Source of the DNA: Raffaelea ambrosiae | Lineage: Eukaryota > Ascomycota > Sordariomycetes > Ophiostomatales > Ophiostomataceae | Assembly (NCBI GenBank): GCA_002778195.1 | Contig: PCDI01000001.1 | Location: forward strand, 4,675,869-4,739,868 | Length of the DNA stretch: 64,000 bases | Direction: 5' to 3' | Part shown: one piece after another, positions 54,176 through 64,000 of the stretch | How positions within the stretch are numbered: the stretch's first letter is position 1 | Layout of the letters: every line of letters starts with the position of its first letter | Translations under genes and position numbers: made by a program | The notes under the pieces: generated by a model | What the model saw: only the letters and a program-made list of their open reading frames with translations | What the model was told of the DNA's origin: nothing | Database searches by the model: none

Positions 54176-57100
54176 GTTGAGATATTGATTGCAAGTCGCC
54201 CCTTTTTCTTTGATCCTCCTCCTCTTCTTCTTCTTCTGATTCTGGCTTCGTGCTCCGACGAGTCGGTGGATCCTTCGGACGAATGACCGATTTGGCGAAA
54301 TATGTTTCGGAGGTGTTGATGATCTCTCTGAAGATTAGTCGGTCAGGGAAAAAGAAACGATTTGAGAAATGGGATTTGACCATAGAGAGCGCGGCATAGC
54401 GGGTGAGCGAGCCGTTATAATAATAAAAAAAGAAAATAAAAAAAGGGGTGGCAACGGTTCCAACTCGGCTTATATACAGGATATCTGAAGGACCGTTCTT
54501 TCTGTAGCCAAAGCAGGCATAGCACCGTGGCAGGCCACGGTCTTCCTTTGCGATCAGTTATTATAATTATCAACCGCAGTAGGCAGAAAGGTAGGACAGA
54601 GGCTTTTCTGGTCTGTCTGCACAGCCCATATAGAGACTAGGGGGGCCACAGTTCTTCAGGTTCTGGATGATCGTCGTTTTTGCTCTCTTTATGGTAAGTA
54701 GGCAGGGACAGAGACGGCAGGGAGTAGATGGGAAGGCTGGTGGACGGTAAACAGTGAGAGAGAGACGAGATATGGGAGGTGGCAAATAGGCAAGCAGTCA
54801 GGCTACGCTGTTGATCGTTGTCAGAGCCAAGAAGAGCCAGCCGGGGTCATGCTGCAGGAGAAAAATAAGGCACTGGGCAAAAAATAGAACAGCTAACATA
54901 ATTATCAGTCAGCTTCCTTAGGTCCACTGACTTGGGATAAAAAAAAGTAGAGGGACAGATAGAGATAGAAGGCCGCAGAAGGGAAAAGGGGAGAGGGGAA
55001 GGGGGGATAAGTAGAAAAGAAAGGGCCTGAGATCCATGCCGGAAGGTAGGTAGACAAGGCTAATGAGTAACTAGTAGGTAGGCAGACAGAGTGCAGACAG
55101 CCAGAAGAGACGAGCACTAGGGAGAGGTGGGCAGGCACATACGTACCTATGGAAATACACAGGCGTGAGAAGCGATGACTAGACTGCCAGGAATCTATGA
55201 AACCAGGAGGAAAGAAGTGGAAGGGACAGGAGAAGTTGGAAACGGTTGCCTCCGGCAGTCAGTACGTGGTTGCGCTAACGGGGAGCTGGTCTTGGGGAGT
55301 CCTTGGGAAGTTCTTGGAAAGTGAGGGTGAGAGGGGCCCGTCCCAATTGTTAAGATCTGCACTGGACACCGGTGGGACGGGAAGATTAGGGGGGCGAGAT
55401 GTATAAAGAGGCCGAAGGGGCGAGCGAGAGAGAGCGTGTGTGTGCATGCGTGTATGTGCCTGACAAGGAGAAGACCTGCATAAGGGCATATGAGCATGTG
55501 TGTCTAATAAACAAGCGCTCTGGCGTTCAACCCCTAGCACTGCATATGTGGCTCATTTTCTCACAGAGGCTTTGCCGGACTATGGTATCTTACAGGCCGG
55601 CAGCTCGGGCTGTCGATACTTGCTACCACATGTAGAAAGGCGTATAGAGGCGCGAAACAGGGAAGACAAGTTCTAGAAAGAAATCTCTCAGGAGGAGGAG
55701 GGGGGAGAAGGCTGGCTTCCGGCAAATCGTCCCACTACAACGGCACCCCGTCTGTCTCTCTACAGAAACGGGTACTTTATTTTTTCCCTCTTTTTTCAAT
55801 TTCTGCACTTCTTCTCTTGTTACGTAGGCAGTGGCATGTGGACTCGTATGAGCGTAAGAGCTACTGTCCATCCCGGCGAACCATTTCCCATGGCACTGGG
55901 TAAAACAGCCAACCGACAACATCAATGGCTCGTCTCGCCTCCGCCCTAGCGTCTCACTGTACACCTTGTGTCCACTGTACACATGGCGTAAGACGAGGAT
56001 TGCAATGTGCTGGGGAAGTGTGTCCAAGCTCTCTTTTCAGCTGGTCAGACGGACAGCTTGCATTTGGGAGGGCGGCGAGTGGACAAGAAGACAACAGACA
56101 ACAGACAACAGACAACAGAGCACAGAGCACAGAGCACAGAGACCGGAGAACAGACAAAAGTCAACAGACGACAGACTACAGACATTAGATACAACTGGTT
56201 CTTTCAGCCACAGAGATGGCAGATGTGCAGATCGGGGAAAAGAACACGACAGAAGAGGGGAAGGAATCCGCACAGCCAGAAAAGTGGTGATCGAAGATGC
56301 ACCGAGATGCATGGCGTCAGATGTGGCTGCGGAGCCAGTAGCCCTACCAGTCCCTACCAGTCCCTACCAGTTCCAGTCCCCCCTCCCCTCCCCTTTGCTT
56401 TTCCGCTGCCTTTCGTACAGCCGACGTGTAAGAGCACAGAGCACACCGCACTTACATCCGTGGCCGCAGAATGGGAGCAATACCCACGCGACCCGTTTAT
56501 GTTTTTCTGTCGCCCTGTGGTTTTCTCCCCGTCCTGTGGCCCTCATAGGCTGCTTTCGCGTGGGCTGCCCCCATATGCCCGTCTGACAAGAGCTGACCGT
56601 TGCATCGTCAATTAAGACAAGACCGGGCGACCCTGGCCGGTGATTGGACGATTCCGGACAGCTAAGTTCTATGAGAGGGGGGAGGCAAGGCGAGGAGAAG
56701 ACGGCGGGAAGGGATGGGAAGTGGAGGATGACGAACCCAGAACGGGAAGAACCACGCGCTCCGAGGATTTACGAAACAGAAAAAAAGAAAAGAAAAGAAA
56801 AGACAAGCGTGGACAAAAGTGGACAAAAAAGGACAAAAAAGGACAAAGCTGGGCTGGGAAAAAAGAGAGCCCACCAGGCTGACAGGAGGATGGGATGGGG
56901 TTTTCAACACGAGCAATGCTTGGGGCGGCAAGACTGTCCGGCCAAGAGCAGGGGTGGTGCAGTGAGCCACTTTGCATGGGGCCGAGGACAGAGAGCATTT
57001 CGAAACAAAAGTACGCACGCGGGAAAGATTCAAACAAAAAAATAGCATAAGCAGGACAAATGAATGCCCAGACCGGAGACCAGTAGCTAGACCGACCAGA

Positions 57101-59383
57101 GCACAGCCGTACAGCCGGGGGAAAAAAAGAGAAGCGAAAGAAATCGAGAGACGCACAGAGAAAACCGTTACGGAATCGCAAAGACAACGCAGAGCACCCC
57201 TAGGGCAATCACACCCAAGAGCTCCTGCATATAGCGTCACCTTTTCGTTTTGGTGTTTTTATTGTTTCTTCCGTGGTCGACCCGCAGAACATGTCAGATG
57301 CACGTAATAACTGGATTCTGTGGTACATCGTGAGTTGTTGCGAAATACGATTAATAGTTGGGGAGCTCGACAAAATCCAAAAAAGCGGAATACAAAAAAA
57401 AAGTAGGGGGAAATCGAGACCTCCAAGAGGCCCCCCCCAGGAGTTCCAAGAGGGAGGGGGCTGGCCATAGGGCTGCAGCCAAACAAGGGGGGTGGAGGCC
57501 TGTGAGGTGGTGGTGGTGGTGGTGGCCAAGGGTAGGATGGCAGCATCCATAGGCGTTACCTAACTAGTTAGTTAATCTTCATCACGCAAGCTCACAACAA
57601 CCAACCTGCCATTTCGGTGCCCTTTCTCCCTACGACAGACCAAAAGAATAAAGAGCCTCATTGGCCGTTTTTTTGGCCAATTTCCCCCCTTTCTTCTTGT
57701 TGTCCTCCGCAGTCCGCTAAACCAAGAAAAAAGTAAGCCCACTAACTACTATGTACGTAGTTGAAAACCCATGCAGAGCTGTTTTTTGGGCTGGGATTGT
57801 ATCTGCATTTCTAAGCTGAACCCACCGGGATCCTCCTGTAGGGCGAAGGCGGCAATCCGTCTGGGCAGCCCTAAAAGATGCAGCCACACTGGACCCCAAG
57901 AAAACCAGACTGCAACCGAACGCGCGCCTTACGGCCTAAACGGGCACACCACGCATCAAAGTCGAAAAAGCCCCCCAAAAACCACAAATATCCTGCAACA
58001 GGCCTATAGCTACATCGTCTTGGAGAGTAACCGTGCCTGTCGGGCAAGCCTAGCCTGCTGCTACTACTGTATGCACGCAAAAGTGCAAAAATCCCACCAC
58101 AAACCGGACCACCCAAACGCATGTCAGATACTGGGATGAGTAGGAGGAGGGATGACGCATGTGTACCATAGGGAAGCAACGAGGTGAGATATCGCGATGA
58201 AAGGAAAGGGCAAGATAAAGTTTTCTCAATGAAACCAGCAAAGCAGGGAAAAGGAGGGGAATGAGGAAGCTTTTCAGCCCGGCCGTTTTCCTTGGTCAGG
58301 AAAGTCCTCCCCGCTTGCCACCGGCAGCCTTGGCTGAGGAAGAAGAGGATCAAGATCAGTGGGAGTGGAGAGGGGAGGAAAGCAAGATAGCATAAAGACA
58401 AATGCGCTAAGATAGGGTAGAACAGAAGCAGAGGCACGAGAATACAATAAGCCTGATGGAACCTTGGAGGCGTGGACTGGAACGGCGACAAAAAGCGAGA
58501 AGACGAGAAACCCCATCAACCGTGATGCCAAGAAAGCAGGAGAAGTGGAAATTGCATGGACGAGCCGTCAGAATGCCACGACTGGCTGTCCCGTGAGCGG
58601 CTTGTACGAGCAGCCGTCAGAGTCTTGGGGAGGAGGACGTTCTTTGTCCGGATCTGCATTCCTTTACAAGGCCCTTCGTATTGTGCAATGCGGCCAATCA
58701 GTTGCAGAGCCCCTGTGTCTCGAGCGCTTTTCCGCTTTTCGTCGGAGCTCGTTTCCTCGGGTCAGCTGTAAGATATGTCGGGCCTGTGCGTTTTGGCCTG
58801 TGCGCCTGTGGTCTGTTTGGTTGCGGCTCTTTCGCGGGTCAGCTTTTGGTTCAACTTTTTTTTTTCCCGAGTGATCGTATCATAGGCGAATGGGAATGAA
58901 AGTCTTGGCGCATGCGGCTCCAAGCTGGTCACTGCGACTCTTTGTCATTCTCATTTCCTCTTACAAATGGTGTTGCTTTATTTACGGTGTACTTGCTCGC
59001 AGCAGAAAGAGACCACGGAACAGGAGCATTGAATTTACCTGGTCTCGTGTCTGGGCCAGATGCTAAGAGAAGGCACAGCAAACCATCCTGGCTCAGTCTG
59101 GCTCAGCCAGTATTACACGAATACGACTCTAGGGCACTCCGAGAGAGACGGTCAAGACTTGATATGAAGCCGGGAGGGGTGCTGTCAATTTCGTACGTTT
59201 ATGGTGACAATTTCTTTTCCAACGGAACAAAAAAAAAAGAATAAAAAGAAGAAGGAAAATAACAGAACAAGAAGATTAGGTAATATGCGGAGTGCTAGAG
59301 TGACACTATCTTTATAAGAGCTAATACAACTCCGTCTTCCAACAAGTGACATTCCTAACACCGGGAATAACTAAGTCACTAAC
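54176..59383. other. 5.2 kb without a supported gene
   Basis: Begins with the promoter of the Zn2Cys6 gene. The remainder has only short or compositionally biased frames. A 7-bp tandem tract is listed separately; a 10-bp AGTCCCTACC triplication lies near 56341-56370. No transposon signature or RNA gene is recognised before the tRNA. Confidence 0.5.
56091..56139. repeat. 7-bp tandem repeat of two variants
   Basis: ACAACAG four times, then AGCACAG three times, without interruption; related words continue to about 56185. Noncoding. Confidence 0.85.
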
Positions 59384-59468
59384 CTCCTGGTGGTGTAGAT
59401 GGTTATCACGTTCGGCTGTAATTGCTCTTGTAACCGAAAGGTCACCGATTCGATTTCGGTCCGGGAGA
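59384..59468 (+). tRNA. tRNA-Tyr (anticodon GTA) with an 11-nt intron
   Basis: The acceptor stem CTCCTGG pairs with CCGGGAG; C1-G72 and discriminator A73 are the eukaryotic tyrosine identity pattern. The D arm is GTGT...ATCAC, the anticodon stem TTCGG/CCGAA, and the T arm ACCGA-TTCGATT-TCGGT. The anticodon loop is CTGTAA plus A after removal of an 11-nt intron at 59422-59432, the canonical position after nucleotide 37; eukaryotic tRNA-Tyr genes normally carry an intron. Mature length is 74 nt before CCA. A T6 run follows at 59472-59477. Confidence 0.9.
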
Positions 59469-59471
59469 TTA

Positions 59472-59477
59472 TTTTTT
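59472..59477 (+). terminator. Pol III terminator of tRNA-Tyr
   Basis: A run of six T starts 4 nt after the tRNA 3' end; a second run of eight T follows at about 59482. Confidence 0.75.
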
Positions 59478-60468
59478 GTTATTTTTTTTCTTTTTTTTCC
59501 CCTTATCATCCTCACTGCTTTTTTTTTTTCGATCAATTGCTTTCTAAATATATTCAAAACTCGTAGGCTTAGGTTCTGGCTGACGTATATACATACCCCT
59601 TTACGTTCTTACGTTCATACTCCTCTTTTCTCATGACTTCTACCGGACTTACTCAATAGAAATCACGAGTTTCTTACTCAATGTGAACAGAAATCGTGGA
59701 ACCATGTAAGAACCAGAATGCATCATGTGTGTATGCATGCATGCATGTATCATCCTGTACTGTCTTACCGCTCACGGATGCCTTCATTTGTCACCGAAGA
59801 GGCCCCAACCATTTGGTAACGCAAGTCTATTCGGCCCGGTAGGCCGCAAACGAGCCGCAAAACCAGGAACAGGTAAAATGGTCTTGAATAGGCTGGAACG
59901 AGCGAAGGAAAAAAAATAGTGTGTGGCCCATGCATCGATGACTGGTGCTTATGCTGTGGAGTTCTTCCATTCTTTCATTCTCTTCTTGTTTTAATAAACC
60001 TTTGCTTATTTATTTTTCTGGTGTGCCCCTGAATTTCCTGTGGTATTCTATGCAAATTTCCTCGGTGTTTTTGACTTGCACTCTTTATTTCTGCGTCTCT
60101 GGTTTATTTTCTCTCACCCACCCCCTCGGTGTTTCACCGTCTCATGTTCGTTGGATCTTGCTTGACTTCCCCATCCTCAAAGAGGCTAGGTCTGGATCGT
60201 GGCAGATATCCTGAGATAGCTTCACGTATGCAAGGAGGTGCCACCTTGAAAGTTGTCTACAAACATGGGCTTTGGTCCGGTTGGGATTGGCAGGGATCGG
60301 CAGCCTTGACTGGCAGAGTGTCTTGCCCCAGATTTCGCCCGCATACCGCCTAGATTCCGTCCATTCACCCGCCTACACACACCCACACGGGTCTGAGGCA
60401 ACCTGCCGCATCCTGTCAAGTCTGCCACACCTGCCACAACCTACCACCGCGTGGCACACCTTCCCCGT
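59478..60468. other. Spacer between tRNA-Tyr and the dehydrogenase 3' end
   Basis: T-rich near the tRNA, then mixed sequence with a CATGCATGCATGCATG-like stretch near 59735. No gene is seen. Confidence 0.5.
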
Positions 60469-62430
60469 TTAGATGTACTTGTAGGGATTCATGATGCCGT
60501 TCTGGACATAGTTTTAACTTTTTGTCAGCACAGTTACAGTATACCAGGAAAGGAAGGCCGGAAGATATAAAAAAAGGAAACTGTGGCGAAGCAAAATCAA
60601 ATTACAAGATGGCCACAGAGGGGGGTACGGGGGCAGGAAAGAAAGTATGACAGAGCCAAGGAATCAAAAGGAAACAAAAGAGGAAAACAAAACGGACGAA
60701 ACAAACACCAAGTGGGATACCAAGGGGGGAAAACGTCACACCAAAACAAAATGAAAATTATAATTACTCACCGGATCAAACATCTTCTTGACCTGCTTCA
60801 TCAGCCCCAGCACGGTGTCGTTCCGGCTGTAGCCAATGTACTTCTTCTTGGCCAGGCCCAGGCCGTGCTCGGCGCTGATGCTGCCCTGCCGCTTCGACAC
60901 CCACTCGTACACAAACGGCTCCAGCGCCTTCTCGACCTCGTTAGTGTACCGCCGCACCGCGATGTTGAGGTGCAGGTTCGAGTCGCCCATGTGGCCGTAA
61001 CCAACCACCTGGGCCACCGGGAATTCGTCGGTGTCGCCGACCAGGCCGAGCCCGTTCAGGTGGACCCGCGTGTCGTCGACCAGCTGGTACAACTGCGCCA
61101 GCGGGATCGACAGATCGTACTTGTAGACGCCGCCCAGGTGCGGCAGACACTCGGTGATGCCCTCGCGCCACGTCCACAGCGACTTGACCTGCGTGGCGTC
61201 CTGCGCGAGCACGCCGTCCTCCACGACCTCTTCTTCCAGGACGTTGCCCAGGAACTCCTCGAGCTTGGCCAGGTCGTGCTCGGCGTTGGAGCCGCTCGTC
61301 TCGATCAGGCAGTAGAACTTGTGGTCGCCCTCGAGCGGGTGCCGCGCGTCCGGCTTGACCTTCTTGACGATCCGCTGGCTGCCGCCGTCCATGAGCTCAA
61401 ACGCCGACAGGATCTCGGACAGCTGCTGCTTGGCCTTGCGGAAGGCCAGCAGGGCCTTGTCGTACGACTCCAGGCCCAAAAAGGCCACGTTGACCGCCGA
61501 CGGCCGCTGCGGGCACTGCACCGACACACCCGTCACCACGCCCAGGGTGCCCTCGCCGCCGACAAACAGCTGCTTCAGGTCGTAGCCCGTGTTGTTCTTG
61601 CGCAGCTTGCACAGGTCGTCCACGATGGTGCCGTCGGCCAGCACGGCCTCGATGCCGAGCACGCTGCCGTGCAGGCTGCCGTACCGCAGCAGCCGCAGGC
61701 CGCCGGCATTGGTCGAGATGTTGCCGCCAATGTGGCAGGAGCCCTTGGCGCCGAGGTCGAGCGGGAACAGGTAGCCGCGCTCGGCCAGGTACCCGTCCAC
61801 GGTCTCGAGCACGCAGCCGGCGTCCACGACCAGCGTGCCGCTGACCTCGTCAAACGACCGGACCGTCTGCATGCGCGTCATGCTGATGACAATCTCGTCA
61901 AAGACGGGCACGGAGCCGCCCACGAGACCCGTGTTGCCGCCCTGCGGCACGACGGCCAGCTTGTGCTCGTTGCAGTACGCGAGCACCTTGCTGACCTCCT
62001 CGGTCGACGCCGGCCGCAGGACCAGCTGCGAGTGGCCGCGGTACTTGCGCATCCAGTCGCCATTGAACGGCTCCACGTCGTCCTGGGTCTTGGGATCGGT
62101 CACGGCGTCAATGACGGCATTGTCACCCAGGACCGACTTGAAAAAGGCGACGTGCTCCGGCGTCACACGGCCGAACCGCTCGTCGCGCTTCAGAGACGGG
62201 TAGTGCTCGGACGTGTACTGGACCTCGCTGGCGCGCCGGGCAGACGACGCTTGTAATGGCCGGGGGCTCGAGCTGGACAGGCACCGGGTGCCTGTCAGAG
62301 CCCGCAGGGTGGTCGCCGAGCCCACGGAGACAGCAGCGGCAGCAGCGGATGATCGGCCGGCTGCGGACACGGATTGGGGCGCCAGAACAGCCCGGCGAAG
62401 AGCCGCGGCACCTCGTAACCGTGAAGCCAT
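60469..62430 (-). CDS. dld2: Mitochondrial FAD-linked D-2-hydroxyacid dehydrogenase (D-2-hydroxyglutarate/D-lactate type)
   Basis: Exons 62430-60772 and 60501-60469 give 563 residues. The 270-nt intron (GTGAGT...GTCCAG) joins KKMFDP to NGIMNPYKYI, restoring the family's C-terminal ending; without it the frame runs into nonsense. The last exon codes for 10 residues only. The N terminus is Arg/Ala/Ser-rich without acids over about 65 residues, as for mitochondrial import. The FAD-binding (PCMH-type) part includes VPQGGNTGLVGGSVPVFDE, GAKGSCHIGGNISTNAGG and FVGGEGTLG. The C-terminal part has GHMGDSNLHLN (metal-ligating histidines) and EHGLGLAKKKYI. These match Dld2/D2HGDH and related D-lactate dehydrogenases, which oxidise D-2-hydroxyacids to 2-oxoacids; the choice between the two substrates is a family inference. 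Divergent from PRE6 across about 865 bp. Confidence 0.93.
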
Positions 62431-63295
62431 TGGGGTTGTGTTGGGTGTGTGTCGGTGTGTGCTTGTGTTTGCGACTTGTATGACTGGGAGTGGCTCTCAG
62501 TGTGCCCGCGAATGTCTGTGCCTTTTTTTTTTTTCTCTTTCTCGGCGGCTCTCTGTGCCTTTTTTCTTGCCCGTCTAATTGGAGGCTGCTTGCGATAATC
62601 CCCTGCAAAAAAAACAACACCAAAAAAAGAGGATAAAAAAGGGACCAATTCCAGGCCAGGAAAATCAAACAACTCTTATATAACTGCTCGCAAGCAGGGA
62701 AACGTTTCCAATGCCCAGAGAGAAAGCAGCCGTTCCAGCGCCTGATTTTTAAACCAATTCGTCCGAGGATGGGGGACCCGTTTTACAGGCAGGCAAATTC
62801 CGGTCCCTTGTCGGAAGCAGTCCCGGATGGGAAGCGCAGCAAAAATGGGGGGTTTCCACCCGAAGAGAACCTCACGTGATGTGGCGTGCGGTTGTCAGAC
62901 GCCAGCCCAAGCCAAATCCGTCCGGCCAATCACAGTGTGGCACAGCTGTACCCAGCTTTCGTCAGAGCTTTTGCAGCCTGGCAGGCTAGAGCGGCGCTTT
63001 TTGGAGTGGTTGGGTCCCCTCTGGAGCACTTTGCGGTAACTAAGCTTCCCTGGCTACGAGAGAGCCCCTTTGAAACGACGCGCAAAACGAACGTCAGCCT
63101 CAAGCTGTCTGCAAACACCTCCACACCGAAACCTCATCGTCACCACCCACAACAACCTGTCTGCCACCCAACGACGACTCCTCGAGACAACACCCCGCCC
63201 GCACTTCGATACTTCCTTCGTTCCTGACCTTTTTTTATTCGTTTTCTAGCTCTTTTTACAGTCGAGCTGTCCGCCTCGACTCCCTCGAAACAGCC
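62431..63295. other. Divergent promoter region of dld2 and PRE6
   Basis: Shared upstream region of two divergent genes. It contains a CCAATCA box (entry below) and a CT-rich leader before PRE6. I looked for a proteasome-control element of the yeast type (GGTGGCAAA) and did not see one. Confidence 0.5.
62926..62932 (+). promoter_or_regulatory. CCAAT box candidate
   Basis: CCAATCA lies about 365 bp upstream of the PRE6 start and about 500 bp upstream of the dld2 start; it matches the HAP/CBC-binding consensus. Sequence match only. Confidence 0.35.
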
Positions 63296-64000
63296 ATGGC
63301 TTCGGGATACGACAGAGCTCTTTCTGGTATGTTGATGTCGCTTTCAAGCTCCATTTTGTTGATGATGACAAGTATACTGACCCCCTTCTGCTGATCAGTC
63401 TTCAGGTTTGTTCTGCCCAGCTGCTGCCCCAGCTCTCTACGCGCCACGGTCCCGTGTTCTAACGTCGATGCAGTCCCGATGGACACGTTTTCCAGGTCGA
63501 ATATGCCGGCGAAGCAGTAAAGAGAGGTACGACAAGTGAAACGAAATAAGAAGCAGAACAGAAACAGACGCGGGCGGAGGGCATATGAAAACGGAAAAGG
63601 GAAACCAGAGGGATGTTGGGAAAGACTGAAGGACACAGCCGCTGACTCCTAACTTGCTCTTTCTCTCTTTCTCTCCAGGTACCTGTGCTGTCGGCGTCAA
63701 AGGCACCGATGTCGTCGTGCTGGGCTGCGAAAAGCGGTCCGCCATGAAGCTGCAGGACACCCGCATTACGCCGTCCAAGATTGGCCTGCTGGATACCCAC
63801 GCGTGCCTGGCCTTTGCCGGCCTGAACGCGGACGCCCGCATCCTGCTCGACAAGGCCCGGTTAGAGGCCCAGTCGCATCGGCTGACCGTCGAGGACCCGG
63901 TGACGATTGAGTACATCACCAAGTACGTGGCGGGCGTGCAGCAGCGGTACACGCAGAGCGGTGGCGTGCGGCCGTTTGGCATCAGCACGCTGATTGTCGG
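63296..64000 (+). CDS. PRE6: 20S proteasome subunit alpha-4 (Pre6/PSMA7), 3' end beyond window
   Basis: Exons 63296-63326, 63399-63405, 63474-63526 and 63679 to beyond 64000. Translation reads MASGYDRALS-VFS-PDGHVFQVEYAGEAVKRG-TCAVGVKGTDVV, the N-terminal alpha-subunit signature (YDRALS..SPDGHVFQVEYA). Further on, RLTVEDPVTIEYITKYVAG and QRYTQSGGVRPFGIS match alpha-4 (yeast Pre6, human PSMA7) rather than other alpha subunits. Role: outer ring of the 20S core particle in nucleus and cytoplasm. The second exon is only 7 nt (TCTTCAG), flanked by TGATCAG and GTTTGT; the following intron has CTAAC and GCAG. The alternative of no microexon would lose the invariant VFS and shift the frame, so I trust it. 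The other introns are 72, 68 and 152 nt. Confidence 0.93.

Noticed and set aside
55199..56400. Possible CRISPR-like or satellite array
   Set aside because: Only 7- and 10-bp simple repeats without spacers; the host is a eukaryote.
60583..62256. 557-codon plus-strand frame opposite the dehydrogenase
   Set aside because: It arises from the strong C/G third-position bias of the minus-strand gene; the translation is Val/Leu/Gln/Arg-rich with no family features.

Overview
The window reads as nuclear DNA of a filamentous ascomycete (Pezizomycotina, probably Sordariomycetes; an Ophiostomatales-like fungus would fit but I cannot prove it). The reasons are small spliceosomal introns with GTRNGT donors, CTAAC/CTGAC branch sites and YAG acceptors, a Zn2Cys6 regulator, an Adr1-type C2H2 regulator, GH16 and GH64 beta-glucanases, Atg15, and C/G-ending codons in the real genes against CT- or AG-rich intergenic DNA. 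I support 12 protein genes and one tRNA in 64 kb, which is sparse for such a fungus. Four stretches of 5 to 7 kb hold no convincing gene.

Layout. From 1 to 24 kb three plus-strand genes sit after long empty leaders: a C2H2 transcription factor (4957-7529), a GPI-type GH16 cell-wall glucanase (13774-15110) and a GH64 beta-1,3-glucanase with a membrane-type tail (21909-24068). From 24.7 to 31.5 kb, on the minus strand, lie a greatly enlarged YL1/Vps72 (SWR1 complex) and the vacuolar lipase Atg15. Divergent from Atg15 is a VPS9-domain Rab5-type exchange factor (33545-36196). From 37 to 54 kb all genes are on the minus strand: alpha-actinin, an unrecognised nuclear-type protein, an FHA-like/kinase protein 213 bp upstream of it, a P-loop NTPase with large extensions, and a Zn2Cys6 regulator. 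After another 5 kb gap comes tRNA-Tyr(GTA) with an 11-nt intron (59384-59468). The window ends with a D-2-hydroxyacid (2-hydroxyglutarate/lactate) dehydrogenase (minus) divergent from proteasome alpha-4/PRE6 (plus, cut by the window end).

Most genes are housekeeping functions: chromatin remodelling, autophagy and endosomal traffic, actin bundling, proteasome and mitochondrial metabolism. Two are cell-wall glucanases. The part that looks accessory is 42.6-50.6 kb: the kinase/unknown pair, the P-loop protein, and directly upstream of the P-loop gene a five-unit tandem array with a period of about 101 bp. That array, the kinase/unknown pair, and a 7-nt coding microexon in PRE6 are the observations I would follow first.
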